A DNA stretch of 64,000 nt. Source: Vicia villosa (taxonomy: Eukaryota > Streptophyta > Magnoliopsida > Fabales > Fabaceae). Positions 22,235 through 34,094 of this stretch are shown piece after piece. Position 1 is the stretch's first letter. Each line of letters starts with the position of its first letter. Below the pieces are notes generated by a model. That model saw only the letters and a list, made by a program, of their open reading frames with translations. It was not told the DNA's origin and did no database searches. The translations under genes were made by a program, and so were the position numbers. Location: assembly GCF_029867415.1 (NCBI RefSeq), contig NC_081185.1, positions 84,821,712 through 84,885,711 on the forward strand. Direction: 5' to 3'.

Positions 22235-22595
22235 TTTTCAAACTTAGGGTGGTTGCTACTAATTGCTTGCTCTAATTCAAATTACTTTTTACACCTCTTT
22301 TTCAAGTCAAATTCAAAGAGACTACGCTTATTTACAAGCTAAAGTTCTTCTTCGAAAAACTTTTCAAACAAATTCAAACATTTTCAGAGTGAGCTAAGCA
22401 ATTAAGAGCCTATGGATAACCATGGATGCAAAGGGTGCCTTACACCTTCCCTTTGCATAACTTACCCCCTGAACTCAAAATCTTTTAAAAAGGTCTTTCC
22501 TGTTCTTTTAGCCTTTCCAATTGGATAAAATAAAAGTCGGTGGCGACTCTTGCTTAACCGCACATTTCGATAAAAAGTCAGTTCACCGTATTACA
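22235..22595 (+). repeat. Element B LTR3, 3' end only
   Basis: Begins TTTTCAAACTTAGGGTGGTTG, corresponding to LTR1 from about 11535, and runs to GTATTACA followed by ACTGT. A deletion removed the rest of the second internal region and most of this LTR; the junction shows at most 1-2 bp of homology. A U5 primer-site echo is at 22551-22564. Confidence 0.85.
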
Positions 22596-25051
22596 ACTGT
22601 TAATTTAAGGTTTGCGTGAGTATATGGTGAATCACCATTGTTGCATATTAGGGTTTGTGTTCGGGGCTTCGCTTTACAGGTACAATTAGGCCAAATCAAG
22701 ACTATAATTGTGTTCAGCGGCACTGGACGATTCCAATGGTATAGTCGCAAAATATTTTCGTTTTGTTTTTGGGCATTCTTGATTTTTGCAGGTGTGATAG
22801 ATCCAAGCTTTTACAGCTAACATAAGAAAGGCGCTGTAAAAGGTGAGTTTCAGTTTTGGTTGAAGGAGACAAAGAGGTGGCAACCGGTGATTGGCTGGTT
22901 CGAATATCTTTTTGGCGCGTCTTCTGGGAATGGATGAAAGGATCTGGTGCGCGCCTGTCCATGTGAGCATGATGCAACCTCGTCCATTCAGCCACCTAAT
23001 CATCCTCCCCGCAGATCTAACGCACGCGAAGCTGCGGGTGCATTGTAGTCCATATACATGCGCAACACAGAATAAAAAGCTAAGATTTTTATAATTTTTT
23101 TTTAATTTTTATTACACAATTTGTTTTATTTTATTTATAATATATATATATATATATATATATTGTTTTCAATTCTTGTTTTTTTCTTTATCATAATAAA
23201 AATATTATATGTTTTTATTTTAAAACTTTTTTTTTTCTTAATTAATATTTATTTATTTATTTTAATTTCATATATACTTATTTCTTTATTTATTTGATTT
23301 ATATTTACTGTATAATATTTATTTGTTTATTTATTATATTATATATATATATATATTTATTTTCTTAATTATTTATTTATATATTAATATTTATCATATG
23401 TTTATTTGTATTATATTTATTTATTTTCTTATTCAAAATATATTTAATTATTTTAATTACTTGAAAAAGTCATATTTATTTCATTTTAACTCTAAAAAAA
23501 ATTTTCTAAAAAATACTTGCATGCTCGATTTTATTTTCTCTGCCCGATTTAATTAATTAGGTCACGAGACCAATAATTAATTAAATCGTTCGTATTTTCT
23601 TATTTAATTCGTACCCTAATAAGGGTTTATGAAGATCATGCCATACACTGAAATATTTCTTTTCCTGTGCTTTGTTTCAGGGTCGACTTTCCAGATGCCT
23701 TCCGACTACGCGCCTTCAGAATCCGAAGCTAAGTATTCATTTAAATTTCAAAGTCTATTTTGTTTCCTTTTAATTAGGGTTTGCCTTTAAATAATCTTGC
23801 CCACATTCACTTTTCTGCCTTTCCCATTTTTTTTCAGGATTAACCCCGAGGCTTCCTCCGACCGCCAACCATGTCAGATCAAATTCGAAGCTAAGTGCCT
23901 ATTTATTTGTTTATTTTTAATTTCTTTATCTTTTTTTTTATTTTTTAGGGTTAGCTTTGTTCGCCTCCGAACCGATAATGCACTCACCCTATTTTTGTTT
24001 TCCATTTTTCCCACCTTTTCAGGGTTTGTTAAATTGCCAAAGCTACGAATATCGGTAACCCTAAACCCTGATCTTGATTATTACTTGTGTTAAATCTATT
24101 TGCTTTATTTTATCCCGCTGGTTTCAATTCCCCTCTCCTCCGCTGGTTGCAATCTCCCTTCCCCGTTATTGTTACTTTAATTGCTAATATTAGTTGTTGT
24201 GGTTTGTAGTTTTAAGGAGTGCAACTCTAAATTGAATTAGAATCACCTAATTACAAGATAATATAATTGAATATAATCACGTGATTGCTGCACCCACGCA
24301 CTCTTTTAGGGTAGCTCCTCTCCTGACGCCTTTTCGAATAATAGTCAAGTCCCTCGAGCGTAGGGATGCCTTAGCCTATGCTGCCTTCAATTCAAAATCA
24401 CCATGTCCCTCCGATTTAAAGATCATAGTCCCTTCGATGTCGCCTTTCGGTATAAATAATCTTGTCCCTCGATTAAATGGTGATAGCCCCTCCGATGGCT
24501 AAGGTATCCTTACTGATTTCCTTTATGACTATTCATATCTCATAGGACTACCTACCCTTTTTATGGTATGGATAGCCTCTATGACCATACGCTGACCCTT
24601 CGATGACCCGCACGTCCAATATAAACAAGGAGTACCTACTCCTATATAGTATGGATAGTCCTAGGAACCTTAAAAATTACAGAAAAGACCAATTAGTTAG
24701 GGTAGTGCTCTTAACCTGCCTAGCTCGATAAAAAATATCTTTTCACTACTATTTCGAAAAACTAAGGCTACGCATTTACGCTATAGTCCTTATGTCTCTT
24801 TTCAACTCAAAACGAACAAACATGAGCTAAGCAAGTTAAGAGCCCGTAGATAACTACGGATGAAAAGGGTGCTTGCACCTTCCCTTTTCATAACTTACCC
24901 CCCCGAGCCCGTTTTCTTTTTTTTTTTTTTAAAATGTCTTTTTCTATACTTTTTACCTTTCCTAAAATTGGACAAAATAAAAGTCGGTGGCGACTCTTGC
25001 TCACCGCAATATTGGTTGCTTTAAAAATAAAAGTCAGTTCATCGTGTTACA
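22596..25051 (+). repeat. Element A LTR1, second part (R/U5)
   Basis: Resumes at TAATTTAAGGTTTGCG exactly where LTR1 stopped at 7969, after the ACTGT duplication. It holds an AT-rich stretch with a TA run (23139-23164), a long palindrome (23545-23588), repeated modules of pyrimidine-CAGG ... GAAGCTAAGT form, U5 repeats around TCCCTCGA (24340-24510), and the U5 primer-site echo (24988-25001). It ends GTGTTACA. Confidence 0.85.
23545..23588. repeat. LTR A palindrome, copy 1
   Basis: CGATTTAATTAATTAGGTC paired with GACC-AATAATTAATTAAATCG around a short CACGA centre. The same structure is at 44751-44794 and 58297-58340 with centre CGCGA. Confidence 0.8.
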
Positions 25052-25719
25052 GAACTGGCGACTCTGCTGGGGATACTTAAAAAGAGGGGTTACCTTAGAG
25101 TTTAGTTCACTTTAATAATTGTTTGTTTTGATTGCTTTACCTTTCAAGGTTGTTTGGGGCATTTGAATGGAAGATGAATCCTATACCCGGATTCAAGTGC
25201 ACCATAAGATAGGAAGTGGCATAGTCATGGAGACCTCCCTTGTGCATGCTTGGGATTGGTCAATATGAACTTCACGCTTGAGTTAGGCCTCCACTGGTTA
25301 TTATGTACCTCTTTTGCATGAGAGAGGTTTACGTATGTACCTTTGGGTGCGTCGGAGCTCAAGGACCTTTAGTCACCTTTAACCCATCCTGACTTTTAGG
25401 ATCGTAGTGGGAGGGCTATTCTTGGTGCATGCCAAGTTATGGTCGCGACCCGATACTACAACTCAGATAGGTTTCTTCCTAAAGTATCATTGCGTGGTAT
25501 GCATGTACCATGTTCGAGGGTGCTTTAGAGGGGCTGACAATTCTGAGTAATTGGTAGAACCCTGTTGCTGAAATCTCTTTACCTTTAGAAGTACCTTTGG
25601 GGAAGGGTAATCACCTGGTCATACTCCATGCAAGCTGTAAACCTAAGGACTCTTGTGTGACATGTTTGTTATCTAACCACTTGATCTCCTTGCAGGTTTT
25701 TGTTTGTAGGACTTACTTG
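25052..25719 (+). other. Element A internal 1, first part: primer site and leader
   Basis: Primer-binding site TGGCGACTCTGCTGGGGA at 25056-25073 (consensus form), then a non-coding leader with no open frame worth calling. It ends in ACTTG (25715-25719), the target duplication of element C. The uninterrupted version is at 51461-52130. Confidence 0.8.
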
Positions 25720-28504
25720 TGTAGCAACCTGCCCTAAAAATAAAGGTTTTAGAGTCGCCACCTATTCTGAAGGGCGAATAGGAAACCCTACGCAGTTTAG
25801 AGATCGGGGTAAGTTATTATAATCAGGTTGAGGGAAGGTGTTAGGCACCCTCAACCCTTTCCTATTGGCTTTGAATCTAAGGGTCAAGTTTTATGGCTGA
25901 AATAGTTAGATTAATGGCTAAAGAATTGAATAGGGGAAAAATTGAGATTTTAGGGAGGGGGACTCGCCTTGGTTATCCAATGCCTACGTATCTCCTTATG
26001 GAGAATCAGAGTCAACGTAGTTCAGGCACAGGATTGTACGCCCTAGAATTGACTATGAAGGTGTTTGAAGTTGTTTCAAAGGCTTTTTGAGTGGCCTTAT
26101 CGCAGTTGTTGAAATACGAAGTTCGAAGGTATTTTGAATTACCTTGTCGTAGTTGTGAACATCGCAGTGTTTGAAGGGATGTAAATCCGTGGTATCGTGG
26201 TTTAGTGTGTTTTAGATGTTTGGGCGTACAACCCTGATTTGATATGGCACCGTTAGTTGCAGTGATCAATAGGTTTGATCATTATAGTTAACGGATTAAG
26301 GGGCATTGCTGGTTACTCAGATCGATAGATTGATCGTCGCGGGCAGCAAATTAAATGTGTTTTGAATTTTATGTATTTATCTCTTGTCTAATGCGACTAA
26401 TAGATTTAGTCGGGTCGAGAAGAGAATTGACGTTAATGTTTTATTCTTTTTATCTCTCATCTAATGCGACTAATAGCTTTAGTCGGGTCGAGGAGAGAAA
26501 TATTCAAGAATTAATTGAAATAATATTTTTGCCAAAGGGCAATGGGATCGGACCAACCCTAATGTTATAACCTTTATAGGGTTTTTTTGTGATTTTTTTA
26601 TAGTTAATATTAATTGAATAAATTAAATCGAAATGATCAAAATAATCGGGAAATATTATAGCCTAAACCCTAATCATAGCCCTAACCCTAATTTATATGT
26701 TAATCCTAATTTAAATCAATTAATTTAATTACACATAACATTTAATCTAAGTAATTATACAATAAAAATAATAAAAATATATAAAAACCTGGTAAAAATC
26801 CTGTGTTGCTGGCCTTGAGGATACATGATGTGCCTTCAATCCCGTGTGCGTTAGATCTAGCCATTGGTGTAATCCTGTGGCTTAGAAGTGAGCGTGTACG
26901 GTGGGGCCTGGAGATTGTAGCGCACTGAATCTGTACATGAATGTTAACAAGGAAAATAGAAAAAAAATAGGAGAATTGCAAGAGGCAGGGATCAAACCCC
27001 TGCCCTTGCACAAGGTGACATGGAAACACGCCCTTTACCACTAGGCTATGACCCCCTTGCTAATACCATGTTACACACCATGATTTAAATAAAAACTAAT
27101 GCATCAAGTTCAGAACCAGACGCGCGCGAATAGCTACAGTCTTCTTCTTCCTCGCGACTTCGTTCACATGTCAAGTTCATACTTCATGAAACGCGATTCA
27201 TAAATGAAAAATAATGCCATGAAATGACTCAACACAACATTCTGAACACGATGGCCCTCCCAGCATGGTCTAATTTCCCCTCGTTTAGGAAACCCCAATT
27301 CCGAGCTTTGAATCCCAACAATGGTGGAATCCTGTACCTGCGCTTAAATCCCAATTAAACTGAACAGAAAGCGTCGCGACAATATCCCAAACAAGATTAC
27401 ATAATCCAAACACATTCAAAATGTCCGTACGAACAGAATCGGAAGATAACAAAAACGTGCAAACCGAAGCCTTGTTGATGGTGATTCTGGGCCGTGGAAA
27501 CGATTCATGAGTACTTGGAACGACTCAGAGAAGATCAGGGAAGGTCCTGGGACCTTTTGTTTGGCTTGAACCGATCGAACTTCTTGGCTGCTAATGGCTT
27601 GAACCTCACGATTTTGTGAGTTCGTGTAATGTCCTTTGGCTGCAAAAAACCATCCCCTGTTCTTTCACTTGTTGTTGTGTTTTTTCGATGGATAGGTGCA
27701 TGATGTTGGAATCAAATATTAGCAAATTGAAGATATCACTGTTAGAATAAATCATAGATCGCCGGGATTAGTAAAAGAAAGAATTAACAATGTTAGCTCT
27801 TAATCAAACAAATACTACAGTTAGTGTATGGGTGGAGAAAATATGTACAAAAAGGTTTGAGAAAGTCAATGAATAAAAATTAGGATTCCTCCTCCAACTT
27901 TTTCGGCCTCCCCCCCTTTTTCTCCTTTGTGAATCAATTGTCTTATAATTACAAATTAGGTTTTTTTTGTTCCTAATGGGCCTAGTGCCCAATTGACTAA
28001 TGATCTAAAAATGAATTGAACCTAATAATCCTAGTATTAGAATTAATAAAAATAGACCTAATAATAATATAAAAATCCTAATCCTAATAATTAATAATAA
28101 TACACCTAATTATGACTAATACTAATAATTAATAAAACCTAAAAAAACCTAATTAGTCCTAATTCTACCTAATAATAATAATAATATTAATAAAAGCTAA
28201 TTAGAAAATCCTAATATTAACAAAAATTAATAATGTTAAATGCTAAGAGTTAGTCATGATAAGATAATAATCGAAAGAAATGTTAGTAAAAAACAATTAT
28301 ATCTAAAATGACACAATCTTGTAATGATTGGGTCCAATGTTTAGATCCCAAAACACCTGCTACTCACGCCCTTATTTTAACTCGACCTAATTTATAAGAG
28401 AGAGAGAGTTTGACAATAGAAATGTCAAACCCCATGACTCTTAATTTTGAACCTGAATGGATGAGCAGACGTAGATTTGATCGGGCAAATTTTGGGGTAT
28501 GACA
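25720..28504 (-). repeat. Element C 3' LTR
   Basis: Minus strand TGTCATACCCC (28504) to GGTTGCTACA (25720). A TATA-like TTATAAGAC is near 27945. It carries a tRNA-like module (26983-27056), a duplicated hairpin (GACTAA paired with TTAGTC at 26395-26412 and 26468-26485), the palindrome TGATCAA/TTGATCA near 26264-26282, and the U5 primer-site echo 25751-25760. Minus-strand open frames of 62-99 codons are present in both LTRs but resemble no protein. Confidence 0.85.
26983..27056 (-). other. tRNA-like A-box/B-box module in LTR C, left copy
   Basis: Minus strand TAGCCTAGTGG (27038-27048, A box) and GGTTTGATCCC (B box, one change from GGTTCGATCCC in the right LTR). The B-box is enclosed by a GGCAGG/CCTGCC stem like a T arm. 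A complete cloverleaf was not obtained by eye. Confidence 0.6.
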
Positions 28505-28523
28505 GCTGCCCCTGTTCAATCTT
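28505..28523 (-). other. Polypurine tract of element C
   Basis: Minus strand AGATTGAACAGGGGCAGC directly before the 3' LTR; identical to that of element B. Confidence 0.8.
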
Positions 28524-29099
28524 CTTAAACCTGAAGAGTCAGATAGGCACGTCTGCCTATCGTGATCTAAAGGTAGAAGATGATTGGACACTGAAATGCC
28601 CTGAAATTTGCATGGGAAGAAGTTCCGTAGGAGATGGGCTTACAGATGCCATCCGAGGTGAATACCATTTTTCAAAGTGCGGAGCAAACGCTTTGGAAAG
28701 GGACCACTGTGTTATTTTTTTTTGTTGTAGCACAGCCTAAAAAGGCAACCTGAAATTTATGCAATGTTATGATGCATGCAATGTATGATGCAATGAGCCT
28801 CTCAAAATAAATGAGTGTGATGCATGTATATGCACTATGTATGAATGAGGTATGTTAGTTGAATGATGCATGATTGTTAGTTATGTTAGTTGAAGTATGT
28901 TAGTAATTCTGAAAAGAAAGATAAAACCTTTGTGCGTTATTGATGATGTTTTGGAGAATATCACTGCCGAGGGACTCACGTGATAAACCCAATTGAAGAA
29001 ACCTTTGAAAATTTTGCGCTCGAGTGTGAGAGAAAAGAGTCGTCCTGCTAAAGCCTGAGTCTTACATAACGAGGACTCGCAGTTTGTTGTTGAAGATAG
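28524..29099 (-). other. Element C, unannotated stretch
   Basis: AT/GT-rich sequence with loose ATGATGCATG repeats near 28765-28880. No gene or clear structure was seen. The plus-strand open frame at 28477-28740 overlaps the LTR end and is not convincing. Confidence 0.5.
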
Positions 29100-29700
29100 T
29101 TAACTTGCTATAGCGCTAGCAAGCTTTCGTAATTTGTGAACCCCACTTACTATAGTTCTAGTAAGTTTCCGTAGTTTGTAAACCCCAAAAAGATCACTTG
29201 CTATAGCTCTAGCAAGTTTACCTGCACCATTTGGATCATCTGCCCTGGTTCGGACAAATTTCACCTACGCCATTTGGATCATTTGCCCTGGTTCGGACAA
29301 ATTTCACCTACACCATTTGGATCATTTGCCCTGGTTCGGAAAAATTTCTCTTGCACCATTTGGATCATTTGCCCTAGTTCGGACAAATTTCTCCTGCACC
29401 ATTTGGATCATTTGCCCTAGTTCGGACAAATTTCTCCTGCACCATTTGGATCATTTGCCCTAGTTCGGACAAATTTCTTCTGCACCATTGGAATTACCTG
29501 CCATGGTTCTGACAAGCATACCTGTATAATAGGAATTATTTGCTATAGTTCTAACAAACTTACCTGTACCAATAGGAGTCAGTTGCCCTGCTTCGGACAA
29601 GCTTACCTGCACCAATAGGAATTATTTGCTATAGTTCTAGCAAACTTACCTGTACGAAAAGAATTTCCTGCCATGGTTCTAACAAGCGTACCTGTCACGA
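29100..29700 (-). repeat. Hairpin minisatellite 1 of element C (~43-bp monomer)
   Basis: About 12 monomers, each holding a short inverted repeat: arms ACTTGCTA/TAGCAAGT (29196-29217), ACTTACTA/TAGTAAGT (29145-29166), TTTGCTA/TAGCAAA (29625-29644), and TTTGCCC/GGACAAA variants between them. Arm changes are often matched on the other arm. The central part has a strict 43-bp period (CCATTTGGATCAT). Confidence 0.85.
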
Positions 29701-29996
29701 CACGAGGGTTGGAAACTCACAACATGTGGGTTGGAAAATACACCTATCATAACACGAGGGTTGGAAACTAGGCTTTTGTAGTTTTTGAATGCACTAGATG
29801 ATATGCATATGCTAATGTGTATGTATGTATGCTGATGCTGGTGTTAATCCTGAGATTTTATCTCCTTATTGAACCTGTTTAGACCATATTTGCACCTACA
29901 CCACGACTATGCTTATGCCGGCTTGGTAATGTGGATAATGCTTATGCACATGCATATGCATAGATTGTTTATGGGTGAATGAACAACAAGGTTGCT

Positions 29997-30300
29997 ATCA
30001 TCGATAAGGTTACCGGGATACATCAATCAGGTGATCGGGTGAATATCTCCGTGAGGTTGCTATCCTCAGTAAGGTTACTGGCATCGGTAAGGTTACCGGA
30101 AAGCATCAATCAGGCGATTGGGAAGAATATCTTAGTAAGGTTACTGGCATCGGTAAGGTTACCGGAAACATCAATTAGGTGATTGGAAATAATATCTCAG
30201 TACGATTACTGGCATCGGTAAGGTTACCAGAAGCATCAATCAGGTGATTGGAAATACACCCACAGTAGGGTTACTGTCATCGGTAAGGTTACCGGGAAGC
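29997..30300 (-). repeat. Hairpin minisatellite 2 of element C (~75-bp monomer)
   Basis: Repeats of near-palindromes CAGTAAGGTTACTG (30067-30080) and CGGTAAGGTTACCG (30085-30098), separated by GCAT and by a CATCAATCAGGNGATTGG spacer; about four copies. Confidence 0.85.
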
Positions 30301-30404
30301 AGGTGGATAGTATAGCTTAGCACCAGAGTTTTGAATCGGATGTCTTGATGTATGTGATAATGTTTATGCTCATGCTTATGTTGATTGATGTAATGAGTGG
30401 AACG

Positions 30405-30870
30405 AAATAATGTCTTATATAAGACTACCCGAAAAGGTTTCTGGATATGAAAAATTGTCTTGAAGAAGACTACCTGAAAGGATTTTTAGCAATGGGTGAG
30501 AAATGTCTTAAAAGAAGACTACCTGGAAAGGCTGAAAGATGTCTTAAAGAAGACTACCTAAAACGGTTCTTAGAAATGATGGTGATCGTCTTAGAGAAGA
30601 TTACTTGAAAAGGTTGAAAGATGTCTTAAAAGACTACCTAAAGAGGTTCTTGGAAAAAGAATGTCTTAGAGAAGACCACCTGAAGAAGTTCCTGAAAAGG
30701 ATGACAATTTGTCTTGAAGAAGACTACCTAAAAAGGCTGAAAGATGTCTTAAAGAAGACTACCTAAAACGGTTCCTAGAAAGGATCGCGAGTTTTATCTT
30801 TAAGAAGAATACCTGAAGAGGTTCCTAGAAAGGATGATGAATGTCTTAGAAATGACTATCTAAAAAGATA
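30405..30870 (-). repeat. Hairpin minisatellite 3 of element C (~38-50-bp monomer)
   Basis: About ten copies of the inverted repeat GTCTTAAAGAAGAC (or GTCTTGAAGAAGAC) followed by TACCTAAAAAGGTT and AGAAAGGAT. Confidence 0.85.
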
Positions 30871-31089
30871 TGGTGTAAAGTATCAACCAATGTATGCAAT
30901 GCATAACCTATATGATGTTCCAATGCTAGGTTGTTGGTAACCAAAAGGATATATAGCTCGCTGGAGTTGTAGGTTTGTTTGATAAGGTGGGGTGTGATGC
31001 TAGCGCGATTCCCCAATACCTGCTTGTGAACTTTGAAGATCGTAGTTAGGAGAAAGATGTTATAAAGTGTGAGAACGCCTTTTTCTTTA

Positions 31090-31370
31090 TGCTATGCGCC
31101 TTGCCCCAGTTTGGTTCTTTGAAATACTCCACACCTTTGAATTTTCGAAGTTCTCCATGTCTTTCACCTTTTGCAATTCACGCCTTTAACCTTTTCGAGG
31201 TTAACTACACCTTTAACCTCTCGAGGTTTTCCACACCTTTAACCTTTGACTTATTCACCTTATGTAATTCTCCACACCTTCACCTTTTTGGAATTCCCCA
31301 CACCTTTCGATATTCTTCACGCCTTTAACCTTTTGAGGTTCTCCGTGCCTTTAACCTTTGCATTGTTCAC
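31090..31370 (-). repeat. Hairpin minisatellite 4 of element C
   Basis: Irregular copies of CACACCTTTAACC containing AACCTCTCGAGGTT (31215-31228, palindromic) and AACCTTTTCGAGGTT. The plus-strand open frame at 31089-31328 is a by-product of this repeat. Confidence 0.75.
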
Positions 31371-32724
31371 CTTATGGGTTTGATACCCCATGCCCCAATG
31401 TTTAGTGGAAAAAGATGCCTATGATCTCCAAGCCATGAAGGAAGTTCCCCGAGAAATAACCTTGTCGTGTGCTTCGATGTTTAGATTAAAGGGTATGCCC
31501 TTGATTTCCAGATTATGGAAGGTCATCCACAGTCTTCTATCCTTCTGAATTTGAATTCTTCCCATGTTTTGACATACCCCTGATTGCTTTTGCTTCGAGA
31601 TGTGACCCCAGGTCGACTGATCCTTAGGATGAGTGCCCCTAGTCAATAGGATGTTCGGTTGCATGCCCCTGTGATCCTTGAAATATTTGCCCCTGTTTAG
31701 GAGAACCCCCTAGATGTGGTTCCCCCCATTCTAGAGTCTTTATTAGAAAGGATCACCTTTGATTAACCCATTTCGAGATCTCCCCGATGCTAAGTGTATA
31801 CTTGCAGATGACGTTGTACCATTTGAGAAGTAACTCCAATGCTATGTGTATGCAAGTTTTGAAATCGAAGTCCGTTATAAATTAAGACTGGATGATTTAG
31901 AAATGAATGCTTGAAGAAGCGCAGTGGTTAGAAATAGTTTTAACAAACATAGGAGTCAGTATAACAAAATCCTGCTTAATATGCTTTCGTAGTTAACCTT
32001 GCCTCAATTAGGGCTTTTAACTGTTGTAACTTGGCCTGGTTCATGGTTTTGATAAACAATGGATATAAGGCTCAAAATTTATATAACCCACCCCTTTCTC
32101 CTTGATGTTCTCCAGATCCTAAGAATTCGCTTAATCCAATGAATGTGCTTTGTTTGTAAGAGAATCATTTCAGTCCTGATGTTGAGCAGAAGCCTTAGTA
32201 TAGATTCAAGCATTGCTAATAGAAATGTTGTGAAGATCCAAGCATTGATGTGAAGCTTCGATTATTTAGCAGTCACAAGATTATCCTTCGCATTTCACCT
32301 TTGTTTTATTTTCTGTCCCTTATTTTTGCATGAACCAACTCTTTTGAGTTTGATCCATCGGGATGCCCTAAATTTTGCCTAAGTCATTTTTGTTTTCTTT
32401 TATGAAATTTTCCGTTTTGACTTAGCGGGCGCTTTTCTCTTTTTTTCTTTTGAATACTCCTTTTGAGATTTGGATTTTGAATATTGTGACTGCCATGACT
32501 TTGATTTGCAAGCTTCGTCTTTGATACGTCCTCGATCTTGAATGATATATTGAGGAAGCAGATGTTGTGAATGTTACCTCCATTGTTTCCTCAATCTTGG
32601 ATGCATGGGAGGAAGAAGATATGCTTGGACCTTTGCTTTGCTTGATCCTTATGCTTGAACCTTTGCTTGGATTTACTGATTCCCTTGACAACCAAAATAC
32701 ACCATTGAATTAATTGAAATCTAC
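31371..32724 (-). other. Element C internal, no recognisable gene
   Basis: Low-coding sequence where gag/pol would be expected. Minus-strand open frames of 81 and 89 codons (31419-31664, 32422-32691) show no known domain. Confidence 0.5.
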
Positions 32725-32950
32725 CTTGCCCCTGGTTGAAATCAAGGTTTATTTGAAAAGTAGAAACAAAACTCCAACTCCTGGCTCGAGGGGGTGACGA
32801 GGGATTAACATCCTTATATCTCCACTGTTTGGGAATTGAAGCAATGCCTGTACATCCTCGGCTCGGTCTTACCTTGAAAGCATATGTTTAGCTAGACTTA
32901 GTTATTTGTATTCGTCATTCTCCCTTAAGTTTGTTAATAATCCTAAAAAT
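32725..32950 (-). other. Conserved non-coding block, element C copy
   Basis: On the minus strand it reads AAGGGAGAATGACGAA..., then GATGTACAGGCATTG, GGAGATATAAGGATGTTAAT with CCCTCGTC, and a CAGGGGCAAGGTAG end. This is the same order as in A (39625-39840) and B (14577-14790). Confidence 0.75.
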
Positions 32951-34094
32951 AGAAGTGTGCGACTGGAAAGTCGTAGTAGTGAGCGAATGAATCAATTTCA
33001 AAACCTGCATGGTCATCCCATTAGAATCGCTAATCCGAAGGTACAACTTTTATCTTGAGTGACACTTAGCGATCGTAGAGGTTGAAATTTTGAGCGTGGC
33101 AAAACCTATTGATCCTAGGGGTAATCTCCTTTGTAAATCCGTTGACCTTGTTTTACTTCTTAGCTCTTTAGACTTGTAGAAGTAAGGGCGACCTCGAATT
33201 CTCCTTGGGCACGTAAAACCTCTAGGGAATAAATTGTTAGCGGTGGGTTTTCGTCGTATCGGAACTTCATGAGTTTCCTTTGACTGAACCTCTTTTGCTT
33301 TTCCTAAGGATAGTATCACACCATTGCAACCTTCAGGGTATGTAGATTGATAAAGATAACCTATAACCCTTTTGCCCCTTGGCGTGGAATTAACATACGT
33401 CGCCTTTCCTCCATCGTAGTTATGCATTTTTGTTCAGGGTATTTCCCCAGTTGGGCAAACCCTTGCCCCTCAAGTTATCGTAGAGCGTCCTTGTAAGATT
33501 GATGTGTTCTAAGATAGACCCCTTGATGACTAGATACATCTTGAGTGTATCTATAGGGAACTTCTTTGTTGAACTAATCCTTGCTCAAGGATAACTTTTG
33601 TTATATTTATAATCCTGTTACGACAAGGCATGGACATGTAGTCGGCATGGCGAAGGACATCCCTTTTCCTCCTTGTAAGACCACGTTCATATTTTATTCT
33701 CCTTTCTCCATAGATTGTGATCCTTTGATTTTTCTCCATGGGTTTCAGGAAATCGGCTAGCGCGGTAGGTGCGGATGCGGGTGAAGATAGAAATGCAAAT
33801 GTAGATGCAAATGTATGACTGCATGAAAATGCGAATGCATGGATATGCGAGAGACTCCTTGTATTATAACTCCTTGTATGCAATGTAGATGCGTGACAGA
33901 TATAACCTTAAGGATAGCCTATGTGGATTTAGGGATGACATTTGACCCTAGTGAAATCCTTGAAAGATAGACGTTATGACATGCCAATGGATATGTGGAT
34001 TTAGGGATGACATTTGACCCTAGTGAAATCCTTGAAAGATAGACGTTATGACATGCCAATGGAAATCCCTTAGATTCGGAAATATGTAAAAGGT
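32951..34094 (-). other. Element C internal, no recognisable gene; one 72-bp tandem duplication
   Basis: A minus-strand open frame of 125 codons (33050-33427) and one of 110 codons (33551-33883) have no domain I recognise. 33921-34064 holds a 72-bp direct duplication (TGTGGATTTAGGGATGAC). Confidence 0.5.

Larger units (their letters stand above)
7970..22595 (+). mobile_element. Composite element B: non-autonomous Ogre inserted in LTR1 of A
   Basis: Bounded by GCTGT (7965-7969) and ACTGT (22596-22600), a 5-bp duplication with one mismatch. The intact A LTRs read GTGCTGTTAATTT across this point, which is the empty site. Order: LTR 7970-11896, internal 11897-17785, LTR 17786-20505 (internally deleted), partial internal 20506-22234, partial LTR 22235-22595. 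No pol gene is present; gag is the only coding remnant. Confidence 0.85.

Noticed and set aside
26655..26705. CCCTAA/CCCTAAC words suggesting an interstitial telomere repeat
   Set aside because: Only a few imperfect units in an AT-rich LTR, present in both LTRs of C; not an array.
26983..27056. Genuine tRNA gene
   Set aside because: A and B boxes are good, but a full cloverleaf with acceptor stem and anticodon loop could not be drawn, and it sits in both LTRs of a retroelement.
29100..29700. CRISPR-like array (regular 43-bp units)
   Set aside because: Monomers vary throughout with no constant repeat and unique spacer pattern, and the context is a plant retrotransposon 3' region.
33050..33427. 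125-codon minus-strand open frame in C as a possible protease or gag remnant
   Set aside because: It has the element's orientation but no catalytic or zinc motif that I can identify; left as unannotated.
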